A DNA stretch of 64,000 nucleotides from assembly GCA_027483535.1 (NCBI GenBank), contig JAIXUN010000002.1:1116001-1180000 (forward strand), written 5' to 3'. A program made the translations under genes and the position numbers. Positions 36,760 to 45,381 of the stretch are shown here, in pieces. The number at the start of each line of letters is the position of its first letter. The stretch's first letter is position 1. The stretch is from a bacterium (GTDB lineage: Bacteria; Armatimonadota; Fimbriimonadia; Fimbriimonadales; Fimbriimonadaceae). A model generated the notes under the pieces. It saw nothing but the letters and a program-made list of their open reading frames with translations. It searched no databases and was not told where the DNA came from.

Positions 36760-37539
36760 ATGCCCGAATCCAACAATCCGTTTGCCGAGGTCAAGGCCGT
36801 CTTCTTCGATCTAGACGATACGCTTTGCGGCTATTGGAACGCTTCTAAAAAGGGACTTCGGGAGACCTTTGACGCAAACTCTGTTCCGGGCAAAACCACC
36901 GATGAGATGGTGAAGCACTGGGCGGTTGCCTTCCGCAAGTTCAGCCCCACGCTCAAAAAGACGGGCTACTACGCTCAGTACCTGGTTTCGGGCGAGGTCA
37001 CTCGCACGCAGCAAATGCGCCTCACTCTGGCCGAGGCCGGGATTGAAGACGAGTCGCTGGCGGTGGCGCTCAGCGAGGCGTACATGCGGCGTCGAGACGC
37101 CAATCTGGCTTTGTTTGAAGAGTCGCTTCCCGTTTTGGAGGCGCTAAAGGGAACCTACCCAATGGGGCTCATCACCAACGGTCCGGCCGATATCCAGCGG
37201 CAAGAGGTGGGGACTTTGAAGCTGGCGTCTTACTTCAATCCGGTCCTAATCGAAGGTGAACTCGGTTTCGGCAAGCCCGTGCCGGAAGTTTTTCGACGCG
37301 CCGAAGCGGCGGTGGGTTTTGAGCCGCACCAGATTTTGATGGTGGGGAATAGCCTTCATCACGACATCTTTGGGGCGATGGACGCGGGCTGGCGAACCGC
37401 TTGGGTTCGACGAGATAGCGATGTTCCGCCGAGCGCGGAGGGCGATGCCGTTCCGGAACCCATCCCGACCGAGGGTCCGCTGCCGGACATGATCATCGAG
37501 TCGCTGGACGAGTTGCTGCCGTTGCTGTTGCCTGGCTAG
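36760..37539 (+). CDS. HAD-superfamily hydrolase, YjjG/haloacid dehalogenase type
   Basis: The motifs AVFFDLDDTLCGYWNAS, MGLITNGPADIQRQEV, FGKPVPEVFRRA and MVGNSLHHDIFGAMDAGWRTAWVRR identify a HAD hydrolase with a C1 helical cap, of the YjjG/Gph kind. The length is 259 residues. Relatives dephosphorylate nucleotides or sugar phosphates; the substrate here is unknown. It forms a two-gene unit with the NagD-like gene just upstream. Confidence 0.88.
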   Translation: MPESNNPFAEVKAVFFDLDDTLCGYWNASKKGLRETFDANSVPGKTTDEMVKHWAVAFRKFSPTLKKTGYYAQYLVSGEVTRTQQMRLTLAEAGIEDESLAVALSEAYMRRRDANLALFEESLPVLEALKGTYPMGLITNGPADIQRQEVGTLKLASYFNPVLIEGELGFGKPVPEVFRRAEAAVGFEPHQILMVGNSLHHDIFGAMDAGWRTAWVRRDSDVPPSAEGDAVPEPIPTEGPLPDMIIESLDELLPLLLPG

Positions 37540-37581
37540 GTGCTGAGTCAAGACCCCAGAGAGGTGGAAGGGTTTTGTAAG

Positions 37582-38196
37582 ATGCATTCCCCCTTTACCG
37601 AATTTAAATACTCACAGACATCTATTAATCTTCCGGCAGCTTCGAAACTTTTGCTTGAGGCCGTAGGTCGACACGATGATCCGCTGAGCAAGTGCGTCTC
37701 GAAAACGATTGCGAAGACGACGTCTCCGACAATTCTTGTTCGTCCTCTCGGTCTCCTAAAAGCCCAGCCTAACCTCGATTGGTCCTGGAGTTCCAACGCC
37801 GTTGATCCGGTCGACTTAGCGCGCCTGAACGACAACGTTGATCGGATGGCGCAGGAGTTTTGGGCCATGGCAGATGCCGCTTGCGCCAAAGCGGGCGCAC
37901 GTTGGATATGGCTGGAAGAACGAGCTAACAGCCTAACGGACTTCGCATCCATCTACACTTCCGTGCCTGGTGGATTCATGTTGGAAAATCGATGCTATGC
38001 CTGGTCCGAGCAGTTCACGACAGCTCCCGGCCCTCACTGGCTGGACGCTCACTCCACCAAAAGAGCGTGGTTCGCGGCGGTTCGGGGGCTACGTGAACCG
38101 TTCGATTGGCTCGTACTTGAAGACCTTGAAGTTTGCATCGTTGTAGCTACCGCAATGGACGATGAAGGCTATGTCGTCCAGTTTCTTGTCGAGTGA
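37582..38196 (+). CDS. Hypothetical protein
   Basis: The 204-residue, Trp-rich, probably cytoplasmic protein has no family I recognise. GGAAGGG stands before the ATG at 37582, which I prefer over the in-frame start at 37540. It opens a patch (to about 41 kb) of short unrecognised plus-strand genes with looser packing than their neighbours. The C-terminal LEDLEVCIVVATAMDDEGYVVQFLVE looks like a beta-rich end. Confidence 0.6.
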   Translation: MHSPFTEFKYSQTSINLPAASKLLLEAVGRHDDPLSKCVSKTIAKTTSPTILVRPLGLLKAQPNLDWSWSSNAVDPVDLARLNDNVDRMAQEFWAMADAACAKAGARWIWLEERANSLTDFASIYTSVPGGFMLENRCYAWSEQFTTAPGPHWLDAHSTKRAWFAAVRGLREPFDWLVLEDLEVCIVVATAMDDEGYVVQFLVE

Positions 38197-38269
38197 TTTC
38201 CCTAAAGGAGTAACAGCGATGACGGCGCCAGGCAACCTGGCAACGTTGTTCTAAGTAGGTACGAAGAGC

Positions 38270-38599
38270 ATGTTCGGTGACTCTGACATCCAAATTGCTG
38301 CTCTTGTCGTGTTCGTTGGAACCATTACGTCCATTCCAAGCATTATTGAAGCCGGGCATCGGATCAACACGAGAATGTGGGAGAACACGTTTTCTTCTTC
38401 CGATTTCAATATCGAGCCGGAAGAGAAGATTGACTATGTTGCCCGCGGCAACACAACCCGAGCAATCATGTTCGGCGTTGCTGCCGCGATCCCCACATGG
38501 CACCGCATCATTGAGCCGTACAATGCACTCGCCGCGATGTTCGTCGCACCGACCGTCGGCTACCTGAGTTGGCGAGTCTTCCGCGCGATCCGGTGGTGA
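38270..38599 (+). CDS. Small membrane protein, intact copy of a duplicated family
   Basis: This 109-residue protein has a hydrophobic N-terminal helix (IAALVVFVGTITSIPSII), then EAGHRINTRMW, a polar middle, IDYVARGNTTRAIMFGVAAAIPTWHRI, and a second hydrophobic region (LAAMFVAPTVGYLSWRVF). No family is recognised. A second copy about 1.4 kb downstream is split and carries a stop codon (39643-40356), so this is the likely working gene. It lies in the accessory patch. Confidence 0.65.
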   Translation: MFGDSDIQIAALVVFVGTITSIPSIIEAGHRINTRMWENTFSSSDFNIEPEEKIDYVARGNTTRAIMFGVAAAIPTWHRIIEPYNALAAMFVAPTVGYLSWRVFRAIRW

Positions 38600-38698
38600 G
38601 CACTTGAAACTACACGAAGTTGGGACTCTAACGGGTGCTGGAGTCTGGATTGCAAAAGTCTTGTCGGACAATGAATCCTTGATTAGGTTGAAATCTGC

Positions 38699-39049
38699 AT
38701 GACGACGGTTCAGGGTTTACAGATTGTAGGAGCTCTTGCGGTTTGTGATTTCGCGTGGGGTTTCCTCACCTTTATCTTGCTGGTTCGAAGAAACCGTAAG
38801 GGAAGCGGATTCTCCCCGCTTCCTCCAATGCTCTTCCCGGCTTATTGGATTCCGTGCTTCAAGCCGAAGTCGAGTTTAGTCTTTCATCAAGAGGGCTATG
38901 GCGTTCTCCGTATTCTCGAATCGTCAGTCACTTTCCTATGTCTTGCGGCATTGTCGATCGCTGTCGCGGGTGTCGTACCTGGATGGTTATCAATGCGAGT
39001 AACCGCTGGGGATGCCGATGAAAACGGACAGAACGAAGCTGAATCATGA
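38699..39049 (+). CDS. Hypothetical membrane protein
   Basis: The 116-residue product has two predicted membrane helices (IVGALAVCDFAWGFLTFILLV near residues 9-29 and FLCLAALSIAVAGVVPGWL near 79-97), joined by a Pro/Gly-rich segment. A hydrophilic acidic tail follows. No homology is recognised. It stands alone with a 99-base gap upstream. Confidence 0.5.
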   Translation: MTTVQGLQIVGALAVCDFAWGFLTFILLVRRNRKGSGFSPLPPMLFPAYWIPCFKPKSSLVFHQEGYGVLRILESSVTFLCLAALSIAVAGVVPGWLSMRVTAGDADENGQNEAES

Positions 39050-39086
39050 TCTATGTATTTTTTGCCGAAGACGCTGAGCGGAATCA

Positions 39087-39527
39087 ATGATCGAACCAAT
39101 GACTAACGATGCCGAAGCAAAGATTCTTGATATAGGTCGAAGCATTAGTCGCGAGCTAGGCTTGGTCCAGGGCTCTCATTCTGTTTCGGCAACGGCCGTA
39201 TCTATGTTCTATCGTAATGACCAAGTAGGGTTGCACATTGGATGGGAAGATCGTGAGCAGTCGCTAAACATTGCAATCATAAAAGGTGCTTCAACGTCCG
39301 CCTGGCACTTGGAGCAGGTAGATGTGGTGCCGCTGAGCTCGCTCAAAGATCACTTTCCTGTGTCAAGTTTGCAAAAGGAGATCTTAGCTGAGCTCAATCG
39401 GCGATTAACCTTAGCTGAAGGTGCAGCGTGGCTTGCAGCAAATAGGGATGGAGTCCCTGCGGTATTGCGTATCGGTCTCAGTTCATCTTCCGAAAATGTG
39501 GCGAAACGAGATGAAACTCTTAGCTAG
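39087..39527 (+). CDS. Hypothetical soluble protein
   Basis: The 146-residue protein has no signal or membrane segment and no recognised family. The sequence alternates strands and helices (VSATAVSMFYRNDQVGLHIGW, LQKEILAELNRRL), suggesting a compact alpha/beta domain. It is part of the accessory patch. A start three codons later (MTNDAE, 39099) is possible. Confidence 0.5.
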   Translation: MIEPMTNDAEAKILDIGRSISRELGLVQGSHSVSATAVSMFYRNDQVGLHIGWEDREQSLNIAIIKGASTSAWHLEQVDVVPLSSLKDHFPVSSLQKEILAELNRRLTLAEGAAWLAANRDGVPAVLRIGLSSSSENVAKRDETLS

Positions 39528-39642
39528 TTCTTCATTCGATAGCTTCAAAACCGTTGCTTAACCACCCAGAGTTTTTGGGAAATTTGTAAAGCATTTGCCG
39601 CAACAGACGGCATTGCTCTCGAATCTGGCTAAACTCTGGATA

Positions 39643-40356
39643 ATGACGCTACTGCGTGGTGATGAAGACATGTTCATCGCAGGCATGGTGGTCGTTCTTG
39701 GAATCGTTACTACGATTCCAACCGTTATGGAAACCGGGCATCGGATCAACACGAAAATGTGGCAGACCAACGGGACGTCGTAAGCGAGACGAACATGAAA
39801 GAGGACTATGGCCGTATTTGCGCGCAATAACCGCATCGGATCAGCGATTGCTCGCAAGAACGTAATTGGAGCGGTAATTATCGTTCTTCTGGCGTGGTGG
39901 TTGATCGAGCTCATCTATCCAACCGGGGGACAGCTTAGATGGTTAGAGGTGGAAAATACAACCAGCCGGACTTTGACTATAGAAGTTGATGGAGTCCGAT
40001 ATAGGCAACCACTGTTGCCACGATCCAAAGTGACTCTCAGCGAGAAGGTATTTCGTGGGCATTCTTTCTTTTGCCGCTTCTTTGATGAGGATGGCAAGTT
40101 GTTCCGGGAGGTGTATCTGGTTGGTGATGAATTGAGGAAGATTGATGATCACAACAAGCTAAACGTCAAACTTTAATGCCATCAGATCGACTATGTCACG
40201 CGAGGGAACTTTTCGAGAGCGATCGCGTTCGGCGTGGCTGCCGCGATCCCCACATGGCACCACATCATTGAGCCGTAAAACGTGCTCGCCTCGATGGCGA
40301 TCGCACCGACCGTTGGCTACCTGAGTTACCGAGGTTTCAGCGCGTTTCGGTGGTGA
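39643..40356 (+). pseudogene. Broken second copy of the 38270-38599 membrane-protein gene
   Basis: The first part (39643-39783) encodes GDEDMFIAGMVVVLGIVTTIPT, then METGHRINTKMW, matching the N-terminal half of the 38270 product, and ends at a TAA. The second part (40183-40356) encodes IDYVTRGNFSRAIAFGVAAAIPTWHHIIEP, a TAA at 40276, then NVLASMAIAPTVGYLSYRGF, matching the C-terminal half. The two halves are about 400 bases apart with the 39808-40176 gene between them. Nucleotide similarity to the intact copy is high (for example GCTGCCGCGATCCCCACATG is shared), so the duplication is not ancient. Confidence 0.8.
39808..40176 (+). CDS. Hypothetical single-pass membrane protein inside the broken copy
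   Basis: The 122-residue product has an N-terminal basic stretch, one membrane helix (VIGAVIIVLLAWWLIELIY) and an outer domain rich in beta strands (LEVENTTSRTLTIEVDGVRYRQPLL), with a charged tail. No family is recognised. It lies exactly between the two halves of the decayed membrane-protein copy, ending seven bases before the second half, so it came in by insertion or rearrangement. Confidence 0.55.
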   Translation: MAVFARNNRIGSAIARKNVIGAVIIVLLAWWLIELIYPTGGQLRWLEVENTTSRTLTIEVDGVRYRQPLLPRSKVTLSEKVFRGHSFFCRFFDEDGKLFREVYLVGDELRKIDDHNKLNVKL

Positions 40357-40462
40357 GAATATAACATTAAGGATGATTGGCACTGCTGGTATTTCGGGAT
40401 TTAGATCGGCATACTCCCCTGAACGGGTTGTCATAAGAGTCCTGTTCAACTAAATGTAAATC

Positions 40463-40993
40463 GTGAAGACTTTTGCTATTTTCCCAATGCATGAAGGGAT
40501 CGTCCTTTCGTGTCCACACACGTCGTTGCCGACTTGGGATTCATACGAGCAGCAAAGTGTGATTGCAGATCCAAAATGTTTCATCCAGCTCAATCGTCAG
40601 TCTTCTAGACAATCACTCGTCGATTCTCATTCAGAGTGGTTTGAAGAGGGCGAGAGTAGTCAGCGGCGACTAGTTCTTCGAGAGACACTCCAATTCGGAG
40701 ATGTAGAGTTAGCGTATGGGACCCTCTGGTTCAAAGATGATAAAGTTACATTGTTTGAGGCATACGCTCAAAACGGGCGTAGCGCTGAAAAGCAACTTGG
40801 CGAGCAGATTCGCAAGCATAAAGAATTGGTCGAGTCCGCTCCAAGCATGTTAGAAACAGTTCTTGGCAAACTCGGCTTAAAGGCGTTGCCCATAAGAAAG
40901 TGGAAGATTGAAAATTTCGAATTGAAGGTTTGTGCCGGTCCCGATCCCGTCGACCTTGTTCTTATCGTGACCTGGCGGCACCAAGAGCGCTAG
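40463..40993 (+). CDS. Hypothetical protein
   Basis: The 176-residue soluble protein starts at a GTG (40463); an ATG at 40487 is an alternative. It is mixed alpha/beta with a long helical middle (EKQLGEQIRKHKELVESAPSMLETVLGKLG) and no recognised family. It closes the accessory patch; 239 bases without a visible feature follow before the next gene. Confidence 0.5.
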   Translation: MKTFAIFPMHEGIVLSCPHTSLPTWDSYEQQSVIADPKCFIQLNRQSSRQSLVDSHSEWFEEGESSQRRLVLRETLQFGDVELAYGTLWFKDDKVTLFEAYAQNGRSAEKQLGEQIRKHKELVESAPSMLETVLGKLGLKALPIRKWKIENFELKVCAGPDPVDLVLIVTWRHQER

Positions 40994-41232
40994 GGTTGTT
41001 CCACCACAGTCGCTAGGTTAGAGGGCTGGCTCCCCGCAGGTTGTTTTTGTTTACTCAAAGGCCTGTTGTTTCCAGATTCTGGAATTAGCCAGCAGCTTGC
41101 AGTTCCATAAGAGCCGGGGGGGCGTTGTGGGCAAGGGTCAGTTTTCAAGAGCTCATTTGGCGTTCAGGGCCCGATACCCCATTCGACAAGCCCGATACCT
41201 GCAGAAATACAGGTTTGAACCGAATCTAAAGT

Positions 41233-43371
41233 GTGCCGTCAGGGTTTGATTCGTCGTCGTCAACGTCTCCGCTAAAGACCGGAGAGGGACCCGTTTTGCT
41301 CCAGATAGTGGAAGGGGGGAGTTCTACCGCTCCAAAACCGACCCCGCATCTGGACCGATGGGCCCCTTGGGCGATTTTCGCCGCATCGTTCGCCCTACTC
41401 GCAATGAACACCGCGCCGGGAGTCTCGTTCCACGACAGCGGCGAGTTCTCGCTTGCGATCCAATCGGCAGGAATTCCGCACCCTCCCGGAGCACCCACCT
41501 GGGTAGTGGCGGGATTGATCCTGAAAAGCCTGCTCCCCGCCCTCACGGGCGCGAAGGTGGCAAACCTGCTGAGCGCGCTCATGGGCGCGGTGGCGATGGC
41601 GCTCTCTTACAAACTTGTCCTCCGACTCGCGTCTAACGACTCAGAACAAGTGGACCAGAAAGGGAAGTACGCGGTTGCGGCGCTCGCTCCGCTGACCCTG
41701 CTCGGAGTCGGCGCGTTCTTAGAGCAATCTTTCGCCGCCGAGCAGTACACACTCTTGCTCGCGATCCTGTTTGGAATCGTTCACCTTTCGCTAGACGCGG
41801 TCGATCCTGATTCCTCCAGCAAAGCAAAGTGGAAGCCGTACTTGGGCATTGGGCTGCTGTGGGGACTCGCGGTGGGCAACCACCCAAGCCAGGTGACCCT
41901 TGGACTCCTAGCTCTGTACGTAGTCTTCGCGGGTGGAAAGCACTTTGCCTGGTGGAAGGGGATGCTTTGCGGATTGGCCGGACTCATCGGCGGACTCTCG
42001 GTGTTCGCGTACCTGCCGCTACGATCGGCTCAGAATCCGGTTCTAGACTGGGGCAACCCAGAAACCGTGGACCGCATGATGTGGTCTTTGCAGCGAAAGC
42101 AGTGGAAAGGGCGATCGATCTCCGAGGCTCCGGTGGGCATGGTGAAGGCGTGGTTTGAAAGCTACGATCTTCTGGGTCAGGTGGGATTGGTCGGCCTTGC
42201 GGTCGGCGCAGTGGGCCTGTTCTTGGTCGCCAAGAACAAAAAGCCGTTGGCTTGGATTATTGGTCTGGCGGTGATTCCGTACAGTGCGGTTTTGCTGGTC
42301 GGACACCTTTCTCAAGAACTCATGGACCTGCCGTACATAAAGTATTACGGCGTGATCGACTGGCACCTGCCTCTGTACGCAGCCTTCGCCATCGGCGTGG
42401 GAATGGTGGGCGTTGCGCTCCTGAAGAATAAGGAAAAGCCTCTTTGGCCGCTTATCGGCATGTTGGCGGTTCTTGGGTTGGTGCGCGCGGGTCAGCAGAT
42501 GGGCGAGCAGTCTTTGAAGGAATTCTCGTTCCCGGCGACCTTCGCCAAGATGCACTTTGACGCCGCTCCCAAGGACGCGATCATGGTGAACGCGAGCGAC
42601 AACGGATCGCAGATTCCCGCCTACCTTCGATACGGCGAAAACGTGCGACCAGATGTTTACTTCGCGTTCGGAATGCCCCAACAGGCGTTCACGCAGCCGG
42701 GTCAGCAGTGGTCTGCGCAAACGAAGTTGGCGTACGTGAAGGGCGCTCTGCGCGACCCGAATCAGCAGCCGTTGAACCTTGCGACTCTCTCCGACGAGGA
42801 CATTCTAAGAAGGCCGTTCATTGGCGAATACAACAGCGGAGCGCCGCAAACGTCGGCGAACCTGCTGCCGAGCGGCATTCTGTTTGAATACAAAGATCGA
42901 CCCACGACGGCGGAAGAGATTCGAGCCGCCGAGGCCGCGAACCGCGTGGCTCATCCCGAGGTTTTGGAAGCCCCCAAAGGAAAGCAGCATCGACTGGTGA
43001 AAGAAGCGATGGCGGCGGTTCATTTGCGCCGAGCGATGTTCTTCTATCACCGAAAGGTCTTGGATCTGGCGGTGGATTCGGCAAAGCTCGCTTTGGAATG
43101 GCACCCGGATCACGCTCCGGCTTGGTTTACCCTCGGCAGCATCTTGGACGAGATGAAGAAGTACGATCTTGCCGAACAAGCGTATTTGGACGCCATTCAG
43201 CGCATGCCCGATCTGCCCGGACCTCGGCAAAACTTGGCCTACCTTTACGGTCTGGCAAAGAACTTCGACCGTGCGGAAGAGCTGGCGCAAGAGGAGATGC
43301 GGCTCACTCGGGGTTCTAAAAACACCAAGGCGCTCATCGATGTTTTGGCTCAAATGAAGGCGAAAGGGTAG
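41233..43371 (+). CDS. DUF2723 polytopic membrane protein with TPR tail
   Basis: The 712-residue protein has about ten membrane helices after a Ser/Pro-rich N-terminus, then a periplasmic or soluble C-terminal part. The segment NTAPGVSFHDSGEF..IPHPPGAP matches DUF2723, a glycosyltransferase-C-like family related to the TMEM260 protein O-mannosyltransferase. The last 120 residues form TPR repeats (AWFTLGSILDEMKKYDLAEQAYLDAIQRMPDLPGPRQNLAYLYGLAKN). It probably transfers a lipid-linked sugar in the envelope. It starts at a GTG and has no close partner genes. Confidence 0.85.
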   Translation: MPSGFDSSSSTSPLKTGEGPVLLQIVEGGSSTAPKPTPHLDRWAPWAIFAASFALLAMNTAPGVSFHDSGEFSLAIQSAGIPHPPGAPTWVVAGLILKSLLPALTGAKVANLLSALMGAVAMALSYKLVLRLASNDSEQVDQKGKYAVAALAPLTLLGVGAFLEQSFAAEQYTLLLAILFGIVHLSLDAVDPDSSSKAKWKPYLGIGLLWGLAVGNHPSQVTLGLLALYVVFAGGKHFAWWKGMLCGLAGLIGGLSVFAYLPLRSAQNPVLDWGNPETVDRMMWSLQRKQWKGRSISEAPVGMVKAWFESYDLLGQVGLVGLAVGAVGLFLVAKNKKPLAWIIGLAVIPYSAVLLVGHLSQELMDLPYIKYYGVIDWHLPLYAAFAIGVGMVGVALLKNKEKPLWPLIGMLAVLGLVRAGQQMGEQSLKEFSFPATFAKMHFDAAPKDAIMVNASDNGSQIPAYLRYGENVRPDVYFAFGMPQQAFTQPGQQWSAQTKLAYVKGALRDPNQQPLNLATLSDEDILRRPFIGEYNSGAPQTSANLLPSGILFEYKDRPTTAEEIRAAEAANRVAHPEVLEAPKGKQHRLVKEAMAAVHLRRAMFFYHRKVLDLAVDSAKLALEWHPDHAPAWFTLGSILDEMKKYDLAEQAYLDAIQRMPDLPGPRQNLAYLYGLAKNFDRAEELAQEEMRLTRGSKNTKALIDVLAQMKAKG

Positions 43372-43449
43372 GGTAGACCCACAGTTTGAGTCGTCAACTT
43401 TCAGGAATGAGTGAAAGTTAGACCACTTACGGCGTAGAATAGGGGAGTT

Positions 43450-44565
43450 ATGAGCGTGACCGCTGATCCCCTGACCCCTACTCGATTTGCGCCGACGCGC
43501 ACCTTCGAGGAGATTGCAGACGCGGTCTACGCCGGAGAGCGAATTTCGACCGCCGATGCGCGGGTGCTTTTCGATCACCCAAACCTGCTGGAATTGGGCG
43601 CGCTTGCCGATTTTCGACGTCAACAGCGCAGCGACCCCGACACGGTGACCTACATCATCGGTCGAATTCTGAACTACACCAACGTGTGCTGGGTGCGGTG
43701 CAAGTTCTGCGCGTTCTACCGAACGCCGGGGCACGACGAGGGCTATCTGCACTCGGACGAGGCGATTCTAGACAAGGTTCGAGATACCGTAGAGAAGGGC
43801 GGCGTCGAGATTCTGTTCCAAGGCGGGCTCAACCCCAAGCTCAAGATCGAGTACTACGAGTCGATCTTCTCCAAGATCAAAGAGCAGTTTCCGGACGTGA
43901 TTCTGCACGCGCTGAGTCCGGCGGAGATCATCTACATCGCGCACATTTCCAAGATCACTTTGGAAGAGGCGTTGAAGCGGCTGAAGGCGGCGGGCTTGCA
44001 CTCCATTCCGGGCGCAGGCGGAGAAATCTTGGTCGACCGGGTTCGCAAGATCATCGCGCCGTACAAAGACACCACCGATGAGTGGCTGGCTTGCATGCGA
44101 GCGGCCTCCGCTCTGGGCATCCGGTCCACCGCATCCATGATGTTCGGTCACGTGGAAACCATCGACGACCGGATCGAGCACCTCGGTCGCATTCGCGATC
44201 TGCAAGACGAGAGCGCGCCGTTCCGAGCGTTCATCACCTGGAACTTCCAGCCGGAAGAGACGCAGTTGGAGATTCCGGTAAAGGCTTCCGGTGCCGACTA
44301 TCTGCGAACCGTCGCCGTCTCCAGAATCTTCCTGGATAACTTCGACAACCTGCAGGTTTCGATTCTCACGCAGGGTCCCAAGATCGCTCAGATGGCGCTC
44401 AAGTATGGCGCCAACGACTTCGGATCGGTGATGATCGAGGAGAACGTTGTTTCTGCGGCGGGGAACAAGTTCATCCTCAGCGCGGAAGAGTTCGAGCGGA
44501 TCATCAAGGCGGCGGGCTTTACGCCTAAGCGCCGCAACACTCGGTACGAGCTTCTGGAAGGCTAA
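43450..44565 (+). CDS. mqnC: Cyclic dehypoxanthinyl futalosine synthase MqnC
   Basis: This radical-SAM enzyme forms the cyclic intermediate of the futalosine route to menaquinone. The [4Fe-4S] motif is CWVRCKFC (CX3CX2C) preceded by NYTNV, and the family blocks LFQGGLNPKL, HSIPGAGGEILVDRVR, STASMMFGH and MIEENVVSAAG are conserved. The length is 371 residues. AGGGGAG precedes the ATG, and TAGAAT (43435-43440) may be its -10. No other mqn genes are in the window. Confidence 0.94.
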   Translation: MSVTADPLTPTRFAPTRTFEEIADAVYAGERISTADARVLFDHPNLLELGALADFRRQQRSDPDTVTYIIGRILNYTNVCWVRCKFCAFYRTPGHDEGYLHSDEAILDKVRDTVEKGGVEILFQGGLNPKLKIEYYESIFSKIKEQFPDVILHALSPAEIIYIAHISKITLEEALKRLKAAGLHSIPGAGGEILVDRVRKIIAPYKDTTDEWLACMRAASALGIRSTASMMFGHVETIDDRIEHLGRIRDLQDESAPFRAFITWNFQPEETQLEIPVKASGADYLRTVAVSRIFLDNFDNLQVSILTQGPKIAQMALKYGANDFGSVMIEENVVSAAGNKFILSAEEFERIIKAAGFTPKRRNTRYELLEG

Positions 44566-44587
44566 GGGGGTTTCTCCCCTTAGCCTT
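44558..44587. terminator. Bidirectional terminator between mqnC and pyrF
   Basis: A perfect 12-bp stem AAGGCTAAGGGG / CCCCTTAGCCTT with a 6-base loop, T-rich on the plus strand after the stem, sits between convergent mqnC and pyrF. The mqnC stop codon lies within the first arm. Confidence 0.85.
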
Positions 44588-44599
44588 TTCAAGACAAGG

Positions 44600-45301
44600 T
44601 TATTCGCCTACCGAGTCGAGTCGATCGAGAACCGCTTCCAGATCGCTTGCGGCGGTGAGGGCTCGGCCAATGACCAGATAGTCCGCGCCATCTTCCAGAG
44701 CCTGCTTCGGCTCACCAACTCGGCGCTGATCGTGAGTGGCGCCGCCAGGAAGTCGAATGCCGGGAGTGGCGATGATGCCGTTCGTTCCAAGGACGTCTCG
44801 AATGTCTTTGATCTCCTCTGCCGAACAGATCACGCCGTCTAGACCGTGATCGATTCCCATTCGCGACAGGTAGAGCATGTGATCCTTCAGGCTGCGATCG
44901 ACGCCGAGATCTCCTTGAAGCGTGTGCTCGTCTAGCGAGGTGAGAACCGAAACGCCCATCAGAAGCGGTCGTTTTTCTTCAGAAACGTTTTTGGCTTCCT
45001 CAATCGCGGCGGTGAGCATCGCGGGTCCGCCCGAAATATGGAGCGTCATCATCCACACATCGTGCTTGGCGGCTTCCCGAACGGCGAGGGCAACGCTGTT
45101 GGGAATATCGTGAAACTTGAGGTCTAGGAAAATGCGCTGAGCGCCTGCTTCGCGGAGCTTATCGAGCACGCCCAGGCCGTGGGGAAGGGTTAGTCCGTGA
45201 CCAACCTTGAACGCGGCAACACGCGGGCTCAAGCGCTGAACGGTGGTAATCGCTTCATTGAGATCGCCGGTGTCTAAGGCGCAGATCACGTTTCGCAACA
45301 T
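44600..45301 (-). CDS. pyrF: Orotidine 5'-phosphate decarboxylase
   Basis: PyrF converts OMP to UMP, the last step of pyrimidine synthesis. The catalytic block FLDLKFHDIPNSV, the opening NVICALDTGD, TLHISGG, GVSVLTSL and the phosphate-binding GADYLVIGRALT are present. The length is 233 residues, normal for the short bacterial type. It stands alone, convergent with mqnC and separated from the pyrRBC operon by about 16 kb. Confidence 0.96.
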   Translation of the reverse strand: MLRNVICALDTGDLNEAITTVQRLSPRVAAFKVGHGLTLPHGLGVLDKLREAGAQRIFLDLKFHDIPNSVALAVREAAKHDVWMMTLHISGGPAMLTAAIEEAKNVSEEKRPLLMGVSVLTSLDEHTLQGDLGVDRSLKDHMLYLSRMGIDHGLDGVICSAEEIKDIRDVLGTNGIIATPGIRLPGGATHDQRRVGEPKQALEDGADYLVIGRALTAASDLEAVLDRLDSVGE

Positions 45302-45381
45302 GATCTCAGTTTAGTCGGTTACTCGCGCCCATAACAGGGTTCGAGAGGTTATCGCGGGACAAGAACGAGCTGAGAACAGGC

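Noticed and set aside
37540-37581. Longer start of the hypothetical gene joined directly to the HAD stop
   Set aside because: A well-placed GGAAGGG before the ATG at 37582 makes that start more likely.
39784-40182. Insertion sequence inside the broken membrane-protein copy
   Set aside because: No transposase, terminal inverted repeats or clear target-site duplication; the inserted gene is a small membrane protein.
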